Shown here in pieces: positions 16,005 to 24,465 of a stretch of 42,188 nucleotides of DNA; the stretch's first letter is position 1; each line of letters opens with the position of its first letter. This stretch comes from CAG-841 sp963614875 (GTDB lineage: Bacteria; Bacillota; Clostridia; Oscillospirales; CAG-272), in contig CAVEFC010000009.1 of assembly GCA_963614875.1 (NCBI GenBank), positions 1 through 42,188 on the forward strand. The letters are read 5' to 3'. Both the position numbers and the translations under genes were made by a program. The notes under the pieces were generated by a model. The model saw nothing but the letters and a program-made list of their open reading frames with translations, was not told the origin of the DNA and made no database searches.

Positions 16005-17435
16005 TCACACATTTATTTTTATATTTACTCCGAGCATATCCTTATTCTTTTCAAGAACGGGATAAACGCACCCGGTTATAAAATCTTCCGTTTGTTTTTC
16101 CGCACAGCCCGTAAAGGTTTTCGGATCCGACAGCTCGCTTATTTCCTCTTTCGTAAGTCCGAATATGCTGTCGCTTTGTATGCGGCAAAGCAAATCGTTT
16201 TCTCCGCCCGAAAGCTTCATTTCCTTTGCCACAGCTACGCTGTGAACACGTATAGCCTCGTGCAGAGCCTGCCTGTCGCCGCCCTTTTTGACGCAATACA
16301 TAAGAATGTTTTCCGTCGCCATAAAAGGAAGCTCCTCGTCAAGATGCCGCTTTATCATTGCGGGATATACGCTTCCGCCCGATATTACGTTTATATAGAG
16401 CGAAAGTATCGCGTCCGTTGCAAGAAAAGCTTCGGGAACGGATATTCTCTTGTTTGCGGAATCGTCAAGCGTTCTTTCAAGCCATTGGGACGCCGCCGTT
16501 ATCGCAGGATTCATAACGTCCGCCATAACGTATCTTGCAAGCGAGGCTATTCTTTCGCTTCTCATCGGATTGCGTTTATACGCCATTGCCGATGAGCCTA
16601 TCTGCCCTGCTTCAAACGGCTCGTCAAATTCCTTCAGGTGAGAAAGAAGTCTTATATCTCCCGCAAATTTTGATGCGCTCTGCGCTGTTCCGCAAAGCAC
16701 GGAAAGCACGTCGTAATCGAGCTTTCTCGAATATGTCTGTCCCGAAACGGGGACGCAGCCGTCAAAGCCCATTTTCTCGGCTATCAGCTTTTCAAGCCTT
16801 GTAACCTTCTCCGTGTCGCCGTCGAAAAGCTCAAGAAAGCTTGCCGAAGTGCCCGTCGTACCCTTGCATCCGAGCAGCTTCATTTCCGAAAGCTGAAAAT
16901 CAAGATGACGCAGGTCGGAAAGCAGATCGTTGCACCAGAGCGTCGCGCGCTTGCCGACGGTTGTCGGCTGCGCCGCCTGAAAATGCGTATACGCAAGCGT
17001 CGGAAGAGCCTTGTATTTCAATGCAAAATCGGACGTTGCCTTTATTGCGTTCACAAGCAGCTTTTTTATCTGCAAAAGTGCCGTGCGCATAAGTATTACG
17101 TCGGTATTGTCGCCGACGTAGCACGAGGTCGCGCCGAGATGAATTATTCCTTTCGCCGTCAGGCAGGCGTCGCCGAAGGTCTTTACGTGCGCCATCACGT
17201 CGTGACGTACAAGCGATTCGTATTTTGCGGCAAGCTCATAATCGATATCGTTTATATGGGCTTTCATTTCCGCTATCTGACCGTCGGTTATGTCGAGTCC
17301 GAGCTCCTTTTCGCTTTCGGCAAGAGCCACCCAGAGCTTCCTCCACGTCGAAAATTTTTCGTCCGGAGAAAATATCTTTTTCATTTCGTCGCTTGCGTAG
17401 CGCGAGCAGAGCGGGCTTTCGTATGTGTCTTTCAT
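16005..17435 (-). CDS. purB: Adenylosuccinate lyase
   Basis: Splits adenylosuccinate to AMP and SAICAR to AICAR, both with release of fumarate. The protein is 476 residues and belongs to the fumarase/aspartase superfamily. Marks are LGATSCYVGDNTD near residue 100, TLAYTHFQAAQPTTVGKR, and the superfamily signature GQIGSSAMAYKRNPMRSE near residue 285 with the flexible catalytic Ser loop. AAGGA lies 8 bases before the ATG. It sits between pyrG (18 bases) and purA (11 bases), so PurB and PurA, which act in sequence from IMP to AMP, are translated from one message. Confidence 0.96.
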   Translation of the reverse strand: MKDTYESPLCSRYASDEMKKIFSPDEKFSTWRKLWVALAESEKELGLDITDGQIAEMKAHINDIDYELAAKYESLVRHDVMAHVKTFGDACLTAKGIIHLGATSCYVGDNTDVILMRTALLQIKKLLVNAIKATSDFALKYKALPTLAYTHFQAAQPTTVGKRATLWCNDLLSDLRHLDFQLSEMKLLGCKGTTGTSASFLELFDGDTEKVTRLEKLIAEKMGFDGCVPVSGQTYSRKLDYDVLSVLCGTAQSASKFAGDIRLLSHLKEFDEPFEAGQIGSSAMAYKRNPMRSERIASLARYVMADVMNPAITAASQWLERTLDDSANKRISVPEAFLATDAILSLYINVISGGSVYPAMIKRHLDEELPFMATENILMYCVKKGGDRQALHEAIRVHSVAVAKEMKLSGGENDLLCRIQSDSIFGLTKEEISELSDPKTFTGCAEKQTEDFITGCVYPVLEKNKDMLGVNIKINV

Positions 17436-17453
17436 ATGTCTGTCCTTGAATTT

Positions 17454-19067
17454 TTATTTTTCGCTTTCCGATTTTTCAAGCGCCGCGCCGACAAATCCCA
17501 AAAACAGCGGATGGGGCTTATTCGGTCTGCTCTTGAATTCCGGATGATACTGAACGCCGACAAAGAACGGTCTTTCCGTTATTTCCACCGTTTCGACGAG
17601 ACGGCCGTCGGGCGAAGTTCCGCTTATCGTAAGACCGGCGTTTTCCATTTCCGTGCGGTAATCGTTGTTGAATTCGTAACGGTGACGGTGTCTTTCAGCG
17701 ATTTCGCCCGTTTTGTAGCAGCGCTTCATCGTCGTGCCGTCTTTTATCATACACGGATAGCTTCCGAGCCTGAGCGTTCCGCCCTTGTCTATTTCGTCGC
17801 TCTGACCGGGCATAAAATCTATCACCTTGTGCTTTGAATCGGGATCAAACTCTCCGGAATTTGCATCCTTGTAGCCGAGAACATCCCTTGCGTATTCTAT
17901 AACGGCTATCTGCATTCCGAGGCATATTCCGAAATACGGAATATTGTTTTCTCTTGCGTATTTTGCCGCGGCTATCTTGCCCTCTATTCCCCTGTTGCCG
18001 AAGCCTCCGGGAACAAGTATTCCCGAAACGTCGGAGAATATTTCTTTTGCGTTTTCATCGGTTACGGTTTCGGAATCTATCCATTTTATTTTGACATGCG
18101 TACCGAGCTCATAGCCTGCGTGGCGCAGAGCTTCGGCAACCGAAAGATATGCGTCGTGAAGCTGAACATATTTTCCCACAAGCGCTATGCGGACGGTTTT
18201 GTCCCTGTTTTCTATGCGGCGCACAAGCGCTTCCCATTCGGAAAGGTCGGGCTTGGGAGCGTCTATACCGAGCTCGCGGCAGACTATATCGGAAAAATGG
18301 GATTTTTCAAGCATAAGCGGCGCTTCGTAAAGCACGGGAAGCGTCATATTTTCTATAACGCAATCGGGCTTTACATTGCAGAAGTTTGCTATCTTGCGGA
18401 ATATGCTTTCATCTTCTATGTGCTCGTCGCAGCGAAGAATAAGTATTCCGGGATTTATTCCCGAGCCCTGAAGCTCCTTTACGGAGTGCTGCGTCGGCTT
18501 TGATTTATGTTCACCCGACGCTTTGAGATAAGGTACAAGAGTGACATGTATGTAAAGAGAATTTTCGCTTCCGACCTCGTGTCCTACCTGTCTTATCGCC
18601 TCGATATAAGGCTGACTTTCTATGTCGCCCGTCGTTCCGCCTATTTCGGTTATAACGACGTCGGCTGAGGTCTTTCTGCCTACGGAGTATATAAATTTCT
18701 TTATCTCGTCGGTGATGTGCGGAATTATCTGCACGGTACTTCCGAGATATTCTCCCCTGCGCTCCTTTGAAAGCACGTTCGAGAACACCTTTCCGGTTGT
18801 AAGGTTCGAATATTTGTTCAGATCCTCGTCTATGAATCTTTCGTAATGACCGAGGTCAAGGTCTGTTTCCGCTCCGTCCTCCGTAACGTAAACTTCACCG
18901 TGCTGATATGGGCTCATCGTTCCGGGATCGACGTTTATATACGGATCAAGCTTCTGCGCCGCGACTTTAAGCCCTCTTGCTTTGAGAAGCCTGCCGAGCG
19001 ATGCCGCCGTTATTCCCTTTCCGAGTCCCGAAACGACACCTCCGGTTACAAAGATATACTTAGTCAT
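17454..19067 (-). CDS. pyrG: CTP synthase (glutamine hydrolysing)
   Basis: Makes CTP from UTP, ATP and glutamine. The protein is 537 residues. The N-terminal synthetase domain starts MTKYIFVTGGVVSGLGKGI and contains KLDPYINVDPGTMSPYQHGE. The C-terminal glutamine amidotransferase domain has GGFGNRG, the nucleophile Cys in GICLGMQ and VQYHPEF with the catalytic His and Glu. The ATG at 19067 is chosen over the one at 19076 because the latter overlaps the GGGAG site. The start codon overlaps the stop of a 30-codon leader ORF (19060-19152), so its translation may be coupled. It is the first main gene of the pyrG-purB-purA-lipoprotein operon. Confidence 0.96.
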   Translation of the reverse strand: MTKYIFVTGGVVSGLGKGITAASLGRLLKARGLKVAAQKLDPYINVDPGTMSPYQHGEVYVTEDGAETDLDLGHYERFIDEDLNKYSNLTTGKVFSNVLSKERRGEYLGSTVQIIPHITDEIKKFIYSVGRKTSADVVITEIGGTTGDIESQPYIEAIRQVGHEVGSENSLYIHVTLVPYLKASGEHKSKPTQHSVKELQGSGINPGILILRCDEHIEDESIFRKIANFCNVKPDCVIENMTLPVLYEAPLMLEKSHFSDIVCRELGIDAPKPDLSEWEALVRRIENRDKTVRIALVGKYVQLHDAYLSVAEALRHAGYELGTHVKIKWIDSETVTDENAKEIFSDVSGILVPGGFGNRGIEGKIAAAKYARENNIPYFGICLGMQIAVIEYARDVLGYKDANSGEFDPDSKHKVIDFMPGQSDEIDKGGTLRLGSYPCMIKDGTTMKRCYKTGEIAERHRHRYEFNNDYRTEMENAGLTISGTSPDGRLVETVEITERPFFVGVQYHPEFKSRPNKPHPLFLGFVGAALEKSESEK

Positions 19068-19152
19068 CGAAATCATCTCCCTTCTTCTCGGAATGTTCTC
19101 TTTTCATAATTTTTCCGCGTCTTTTTTCAGACAGCCGTTTGTCATGCTCCAT
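19060..19152 (-). CDS. Possible leader peptide ORF overlapping the pyrG start
   Basis: In the pyrG leader an ATG at 19152 opens 30 codons that end in TAA at 19060-19062, overlapping the first bases of pyrG (ATGACTAAG holds both the pyrG ATG and this TAA). The peptide starts MEHDKRLSEKRRGK and ends KKGDDFDD. It is rich in Lys, Arg, Glu and Asp with no hydrophobic segment. Upstream lies AAGGAGAAAAGAAAGGT, a fair ribosome binding region. The overlap suggests translational coupling with pyrG. It may also be a chance frame in a purine-rich leader; nothing else is known of it. Confidence 0.4.
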   Translation of the reverse strand: MEHDKRLSEKRRGKIMKREHSEKKGDDFDD

Positions 19153-19194
19153 ACCTTTCTTTTCTCCTTATTTGCGAATATAAAAACGCATTTA

Positions 19195-19223
19195 AGTATA
19201 TCATGAAATTTCTCTTTTTTCAA
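19195..19223 (-). promoter_or_regulatory. Promoter of the pyrG-purB-purA operon
   Basis: Minus strand TTGAAA (19218-19223), 17-base spacer, TATACT (19195-19200). The leader is about 120 bases. The initially transcribed bases show no GGGC run, so the pyrG reiterative-transcription control known from Bacillus is not evident. Confidence 0.75.
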
Positions 19224-19325
19224 TATCATATCAAAATAAAATTGCGTTATTTTTTCAATTTGCCTCCGACTTTTCATCCGGAACCGTCAGGCGCGCCGAA
19301 AGACGATCAATTCGCTCCATACATA

Positions 19326-19354
19326 TTGACAAACAGGCTCTTTTATAAGATAAT
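19326..19354 (+). promoter_or_regulatory. Promoter of the ABC exporter pair
   Basis: TTGACA (19326-19331), 17-base spacer, GATAAT (19349-19354). It ends about 40 bases before the ATG at 19397. Confidence 0.75.
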
Positions 19355-19396
19355 GATATTGACCGCTATATAACAAAAGAAACAGAGGATAAAACA

Positions 19397-20101
19397 ATGC
19401 TCAATATTTCACATCTTACAAAAATATACGGAACGAAAAAAGCGGTGGACGATCTTTCGCTGCATATTGCACCGGGAGAAATATACGGCTTTATAGGACA
19501 CAACGGCGCGGGAAAAACAACAACTCTCAAGGCTTCCGTCGGAATACTTTCGTTTGATGAAGGCGAAATAAAAATAGACGGAACCTCGATAAAGGAAAAT
19601 CCCATCGCCTGCAAGAAAAAGCTCGCCTACATACCCGATAATCCCGATATTTACGAATTTATGAGCGGAATTAAATATCTTAACTTCATTGCTGATGTTT
19701 TCGGCGTCGATACAAAGACGCGCAAGGAAAAAATCGCAAAATATGCGGATATGTTTGAAATAACGCAGGATCTTGCCCAGCCCGTATCGGCGTACTCGCA
19801 CGGAATGAAGCAGAAGCTTGCGATAATATCGGCGTGGATACACGATCCGAAGCTTATAATAATGGACGAACCGTTTGTCGGCCTCGATCCTATGGCATCT
19901 CATCTTCTGAAAGGAATGATGCGCGAGGTATGCAATGATGGCGGAGCAATATTCTTCTCCACCCACGTTCTTGAAGTTGCCGAAAAGCTCTGCGACAAGG
20001 TAGCCATAATAAAAGACGGAAAGCTTATCCGCTCCGGCACAATGGAGGAAGTCAAGGGCGACGCGTCGCTTGAAGAAGTATTTCTTGAGCTGGAGGACTG
20101 A
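19397..20101 (+). CDS. ABC transporter ATPase (ABC-2 type exporter)
   Basis: A single-domain ATPase of 234 residues. Walker A is GHNGAGKTTT near residue 35. The signature is YSHGMKQKL rather than LSGGQ, as in the BcrA/EcsA-like groups. Walker B is LIIMDEPFVGLDP, and the H-loop is in FFSTHVLEVAEKLCDKV. The C-terminus ends LEEVFLELED, common in this class. It lies 2 bases before the permease gene, with which it forms an exporter. The substrate is unknown; such pairs often export peptides, lipids or antibiotics. Confidence 0.93.
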   Translation: MLNISHLTKIYGTKKAVDDLSLHIAPGEIYGFIGHNGAGKTTTLKASVGILSFDEGEIKIDGTSIKENPIACKKKLAYIPDNPDIYEFMSGIKYLNFIADVFGVDTKTRKEKIAKYADMFEITQDLAQPVSAYSHGMKQKLAIISAWIHDPKLIIMDEPFVGLDPMASHLLKGMMREVCNDGGAIFFSTHVLEVAEKLCDKVAIIKDGKLIRSGTMEEVKGDASLEEVFLELED

Positions 20102-20103
20102 AA

Positions 20104-21705
20104 ATGCTTAAAATATTGCTCAGAAAAGAATTTACGGAGCTTTACCGCGGCTTCTTCTACGATCAGAAAAAGAACAGAATGCGTTCAAAGCTTTCAAGCG
20201 CGCTTTTCATAGCGGCGTATGTCATCACCATGGTCGGATTTCTCGGCGGAATGTTTACCGTGATGTCGATATCAATGTGTTCTCCTCTCGTATCGTCCGG
20301 CATGGGCTGGCTTTACTTCGGCATGATTGCGACAATAGCAATCGCGCTCGGAATTTTCGGCAGCGTATTCAATACTTATTCCGCGCTCTACAACGGAAAG
20401 GACAACGACCTGCTTTTCTCCCTTCCGATTCCGGCAAAATACATACTTGTATCGCGTCTGTTCGGCGTATATATACTCGGGCTTATGTTTTCGGCGCTTT
20501 CTGTTGTGCCTGCGGTTATAGTGTATAACGTCGTCGCCGGCGCGACCGTTATGACAGTCATCGGCGGAATAATGTTTCTTTTGAGCATTTCGCTTGTCGT
20601 CCTCATATTGTCGTGCGCGCTCGGATGGGTGGTTGCAAAAGTAAGCCTTAAACTGAAAAACAAAAGCTTTGTAAACGTATTTCTTTCGCTTTTGTTCTTT
20701 GCCGCTTACTATTTTGCGTACTTCAAGGCAAATGAAGCGATAAAATATATAATTGCAAATGTGTCGTCCATAGGCGACAAAATAAAAAGCTCGGCGTATC
20801 CGGTATACATAATCGGACGCTCGGCGCAAGGAGATCCTCTCTCCATTCTGCTCTTCTTTGCGGTCACGGCGGCAATTCTGTTTGTTGTTCTTTACATAAT
20901 CGCGCACGGATTTATAAAAACCGCGACTTCGAGCGGCGCTTCCGCCAAAACAAAATACGTTGAAAAAACGGCAAAAAGAAACAGCGCCTTCGGCGCTATG
21001 CTCGGCAAAGAATTTGCCCGCTTTACTTCAAGCCCGAATTATATGCTCAACTGCGGCTTCGGAATAATCTTTCTTCCGGTTGTGGGCGTACTTATGTTTG
21101 TAAAAGGACAGAATCTTGTATCGGGCTTGACACAGGCGCTCGGCGACGCGGCAAAAGTTTCTGTCCCCGTGCTTTTCTGCGCCGCGTTTTGCGTGCTGGC
21201 TTCAATGAATGATACGGCCGCGCCGTCCGTATCGCTCGAAGGAAAAAGCATCTGGATAGCTCAGTCCCTGCCGATAAACGCTTGGGTTGCGCTCAAAGCA
21301 AAGCTCTGTATGCAGATAATTCTCACCGCCGTTCCGGCTTCGGTATGTGTTGCGGCATATCTTGTAAAAATAAACAGCGGACTTCTTTCTGGAATTTCGG
21401 TTGTTGTTTTTTCCGTAATATACATATTCCTTGCCGCCCTTTTCGGACTTTTCGTCGGTCTTAAAAAACCGAATCTGACATGGACAAACGAAATTTATCC
21501 GATAAAGCAAAGCATCGGCGTTATGCTTGCTGTATTCGGCAGCTGGGGATTTGCCGTCATTATGGTTGTAGCGTATCTGTTCTTTAGCTTTTTTGTCAGT
21601 GCCGCGCTTTTTATCGCAATATTTTCGTTATTATCGGCAATACTCGCCCTTATCCTGTATCGCTGGATAAAAACAAAAGGCTCGAAAATATTTTCCGAGC
21701 TTTGA
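20104..21705 (+). CDS. Large ABC-2 type permease subunit
   Basis: A 533-residue membrane protein with roughly twelve hydrophobic segments in two groups, separated by a hydrophilic part near residues 275-310 (TSSGASAKTKYVEKTAKRN). The first residues (LLRKEFTELYRGFFYDQKKN) form an amphipathic cytoplasmic start, typical of permeases that pair with a separate ATPase. It follows its ATPase by 2 bases, so the two should be co-translated. I do not recognise a specific family beyond ABC-2 exporters. Confidence 0.85.
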   Translation: MLKILLRKEFTELYRGFFYDQKKNRMRSKLSSALFIAAYVITMVGFLGGMFTVMSISMCSPLVSSGMGWLYFGMIATIAIALGIFGSVFNTYSALYNGKDNDLLFSLPIPAKYILVSRLFGVYILGLMFSALSVVPAVIVYNVVAGATVMTVIGGIMFLLSISLVVLILSCALGWVVAKVSLKLKNKSFVNVFLSLLFFAAYYFAYFKANEAIKYIIANVSSIGDKIKSSAYPVYIIGRSAQGDPLSILLFFAVTAAILFVVLYIIAHGFIKTATSSGASAKTKYVEKTAKRNSAFGAMLGKEFARFTSSPNYMLNCGFGIIFLPVVGVLMFVKGQNLVSGLTQALGDAAKVSVPVLFCAAFCVLASMNDTAAPSVSLEGKSIWIAQSLPINAWVALKAKLCMQIILTAVPASVCVAAYLVKINSGLLSGISVVVFSVIYIFLAALFGLFVGLKKPNLTWTNEIYPIKQSIGVMLAVFGSWGFAVIMVVAYLFFSFFVSAALFIAIFSLLSAILALILYRWIKTKGSKIFSEL

Positions 21706-21712
21706 TATCCGC

Positions 21713-21752
21713 AAAAAATCCGCCCGAAATAAAAAAATCGGGCGGATTTTTT
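21713..21752. terminator. Bidirectional terminator between exporter pair and LysR gene
   Basis: A 15-base perfect stem AAAAAATCCGCCCGA (21713-21727) with its complement at 21738-21752 and a 10-base A-rich loop. It ends in six T and serves both converging genes. Confidence 0.93.
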
Positions 21753-21755
21753 CGT

Positions 21756-22625
21756 TTATTTATTCTCGCTTACAAGCTTCCAGAAAAGCGCCGAAGGCTC
21801 CGGCAGCGATTTTCTGCTCTGGCAGACAAGCGCTATTTCCGAAGAAAGCGCCCTTTCGTGCAGCTTCAGTATTCTTATGCTTTTATCGCAGCCTTCGGGA
21901 ATTGCCGACGTATGCAGAAGTCCGACGCCTATTCCGCCGAGCGCAAGGGAAAGCGTCATTTCCGCGTCGTCGTTTACACAGCATATATCAGGCACAAGTC
22001 CCGACGTTTCAAATACGGATTCTATTATTTTCTGCCACCTGCGGTATACTATAAGAGGAGAGCCCGAAAGCTCGCGCAGGGTTATATCGTCGCCGGCGCA
22101 CGAAAAGAATTTTCCGTTTCCTATTGCGGACATTTCTTCCCTGCGTATGTATTCGGTTTCAAAATCTCCCGCGGGAAACGGCGTGCGTATGATTGCCATA
22201 TCTATTTCTCTGTTGCGGAGCTGTTCCAGAAGCTGATATGTGTTTGCGCCGTGAACCGATATTTTGACGCAGGGATATTTTTCGTGATAAGCCTTTATCC
22301 AATCGGTAAAAAGCGTGCCCCGCACCGACGATATCGCGCCTATGCGAAGCTCGCCGGCATTTCCGCTCCGATAATCGTTCATTTCGTTTTTTGCGCTGTC
22401 GCACATTCCTATTATTTCAAGCGCGCGGAGATAAAAATGCTGTCCGGCGTCGGTAAGCGAAAGCGTTCTTCCGTCGCGACGGAAAAGCTTGCATCCGAGC
22501 TCGTCCTCAAGCATATGAAGCTGCATCGTAAGCGGGGGCTGAGTCATATGCAGTTTTTCGGCGGCGGCGGTGACTGTTTTTTCTTCGACCGCGGCTACAA
22601 AATAAGTAAGCTGACGAATATCCAT
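21756..22625 (-). CDS. LysR-family transcriptional regulator
   Basis: A 289-residue protein. The N-terminal winged helix-turn-helix (residues 1-60) reads MDIRQLTYFVAAVEEKTVT, then AAEKLHMTQPPLTMQLHMLE and LFRRDGRTLSLTDAG. The C-terminal part is the periplasmic-binding-like effector domain, with GELRIGAISSVRG near residue 90 and LALGGIGVGLLHTS. It is divergent from the heterodimeric ABC exporter genes (22741-26195), with 115 bases between starts, and the two promoters overlap. As usual for the family it probably controls both itself and the divergent operon. The effector is unknown. Confidence 0.94.
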   Translation of the reverse strand: MDIRQLTYFVAAVEEKTVTAAAEKLHMTQPPLTMQLHMLEDELGCKLFRRDGRTLSLTDAGQHFYLRALEIIGMCDSAKNEMNDYRSGNAGELRIGAISSVRGTLFTDWIKAYHEKYPCVKISVHGANTYQLLEQLRNREIDMAIIRTPFPAGDFETEYIRREEMSAIGNGKFFSCAGDDITLRELSGSPLIVYRRWQKIIESVFETSGLVPDICCVNDDAEMTLSLALGGIGVGLLHTSAIPEGCDKSIRILKLHERALSSEIALVCQSRKSLPEPSALFWKLVSENK

Positions 22626-22656
22626 AAAAAGCTCCGATTCATATGTTATATATATA

Positions 22657-22684
22657 ATTATACCGCAAAATATATATTTGTCAA
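22657..22684 (-). promoter_or_regulatory. Promoter of the LysR gene, sharing its -35 box with the divergent promoter
   Basis: Minus strand TTGACA (22679-22684), 16-base spacer, TATAAT (22657-22662). The -35 hexamer lies on the same bases as that of the plus-strand promoter, shifted by one. Confidence 0.85.
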
Positions 22685-22705
22685 TATGAATTTATATGGT
22701 ATAAT
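22678..22705 (+). promoter_or_regulatory. Promoter of the ABC exporter operon, overlapping the LysR promoter
   Basis: TTGTCA (22678-22683), 16-base spacer, TATAAT (22700-22705), with a TG extended -10. The dyad ATATTTGTCAATAT (22674-22687) covers the shared -35 box and is a likely LysR operator. Confidence 0.85.
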
Positions 22706-22740
22706 AAGCTGTGAAATAAACAAAAACGGAGAGTAAAACA

Positions 22741-24465
22741 ATGCGATATCTTATTCCGTATCTAAAAAAATACAAGCGCGAAGCAATAATCGCTCCGCTT
22801 TTCAAAATGCTTGAAGCATGCTTCGATCTTATCGTCCCGATAATCGTGGCAAGCATCATAAATAACGGCATCGCCGGCGGCGACCGTCATTATATAATTA
22901 CGCACTTTGCGATGCTGCTCGGAATGGCTGTTCTCGGACTTGCGTGCAGCTTTGTGGCGCAGTATTTTGCCGCAAAAGCCTCTGTCGGAACGGCGACGGG
23001 ACTCCGCCGTCAGCTTCTTGAAAAAATTCAGAGCCTGAGCTTTACCGAGCTTGACAGAATAGGCACGTCAACTCTTATAACAAGAATGACAAGCGACGTA
23101 AATCAGGTTCAAAGCGGTGCAAATATGTTTTTGAGGCTGTTTCTCCGCAGTCCGTTTATCGTGTTCGGCGCAATGATAATGGCGTTCACCATAAACACGG
23201 AAATAGCGCTTATTTTCGTAGCCGCCATAATCGTTATGTTCGTTATAGTTTTCGGAATTATGTTTATCACCGCGCCGATGTATAAAAACGTGCAGAAGGA
23301 GCTCGACGGCGTAACGGGCGCGACGCGCGAGGATCTGAACGGCGTCCGCGTTATCCGCGCGTTCGGTCGCGAGGAGGTTCAGAACGAAAAATTCACAAAG
23401 ATAAATTCCGCGCTTACAAAAGCGCAGGTTCGCGTGGGAAAGATTGCCGCGCTGATGAATCCGCTGACATACGTTGCCGTCAACGCCGTTATAGTGCTTA
23501 TCCTCTGGCTCGGAGCGGAAAAGGTCAACGGCGGAACGCTTCTTTCCGGAGATGTCATAGCTCTGATAAATTATATAGGTCAGATACTTGTCGAGCTTGT
23601 CAAGCTTGCGAACCTTGTCGTCCTGCTCGGAAAATCCATTTCGGGAATGGGGCGTATAGCTCAGGTGCTCGATACCGAAAGCTCGATGTCCTTTGACGGA
23701 ACGGGCGTCGGGCTTGACTGCGACGAAATAATCCGTTTCGACAAGGTTTCGCTCAGATATGCGGAAGCCGGCGCGGATTCGCTTACCGATATATCGTTTT
23801 CCGCAAACCGCGGCGATACCATAGGAATAATAGGCGGAACGGGAAGCGGAAAATCTTCTCTTGTGCGGCTTATTCCGCGATTTTACGACGCCACCGAGGG
23901 CTGTGTTTATCTCAAAGGAGAGCCTGTCAAATCTCTTTCAAAGAACGCCGTTCTTTCCTCTGTCGCGATAGTCGATCAGAAGCCCCGTCTTTTTTCGGGA
24001 ACGATACGCTCGAATATGCTCTGGGGCAACAAAAACGCCACCGACGACGAGATATGGCGCGCGCTCGAAACGGCGCAGGCAGCGGAATTCGTGCGGCAAA
24101 AGCCGGACGGTCTTGACGAAAAGGTTCTTCAGGGCGGATCAAACCTTTCGGGCGGACAGAAACAGCGTCTTACAATAGCAAGAGCGCTCCTTGCCGGCGC
24201 CGATATACTTATCCTCGACGACAGCACCTCCGCCCTTGACTACGCAACCGACGCCGCGCTCCGCAAAGCCATAAAGGCTCTGCCGGAAAATCTGACCGTT
24301 ATTATCGTAAGTCAGCGCGCAGGCTCGATAGCCTACGCCGACAAGATTCTCGTCCTTGACGACGGAAAGCTCGTCGGCGCGGGAAAGCATGAAGAGCTTC
24401 TCGAAAGCTGCTCTGTATATAAAGAAATCTACGAAAGCCAGTTCGGAACGGAGGCAAAGCAATGA
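22741..24465 (+). CDS. Heterodimeric ABC exporter, subunit with degenerate ATPase site
   Basis: A 574-residue half transporter. A six-helix transmembrane domain (residues 1-310) has the coupling region GATREDLNGVRVIRAFGREE. The nucleotide-binding domain has Walker A GGTGSGKSS near residue 363, signature LSGGQKQR and Walker B LILDDSTSALD. The catalytic Glu after the Walker B Asp is replaced by Asp, the hallmark of the non-hydrolysing site in heterodimeric exporters such as BmrC/LmrC types. Its partner is the next gene, which overlaps it by 4 bases (ATGA). Substrates in this class are drugs, lipids or peptides; here unknown. LysR control is likely. Confidence 0.93.
   Translation: MRYLIPYLKKYKREAIIAPLFKMLEACFDLIVPIIVASIINNGIAGGDRHYIITHFAMLLGMAVLGLACSFVAQYFAAKASVGTATGLRRQLLEKIQSLSFTELDRIGTSTLITRMTSDVNQVQSGANMFLRLFLRSPFIVFGAMIMAFTINTEIALIFVAAIIVMFVIVFGIMFITAPMYKNVQKELDGVTGATREDLNGVRVIRAFGREEVQNEKFTKINSALTKAQVRVGKIAALMNPLTYVAVNAVIVLILWLGAEKVNGGTLLSGDVIALINYIGQILVELVKLANLVVLLGKSISGMGRIAQVLDTESSMSFDGTGVGLDCDEIIRFDKVSLRYAEAGADSLTDISFSANRGDTIGIIGGTGSGKSSLVRLIPRFYDATEGCVYLKGEPVKSLSKNAVLSSVAIVDQKPRLFSGTIRSNMLWGNKNATDDEIWRALETAQAAEFVRQKPDGLDEKVLQGGSNLSGGQKQRLTIARALLAGADILILDDSTSALDYATDAALRKAIKALPENLTVIIVSQRAGSIAYADKILVLDDGKLVGAGKHEELLESCSVYKEIYESQFGTEAKQ

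Noticed and set aside
21679..21701. Short hairpin inside the end of the ABC-2 permease gene
   Set aside because: It lies in the coding sequence, and a much stronger terminator follows at 21713-21752.
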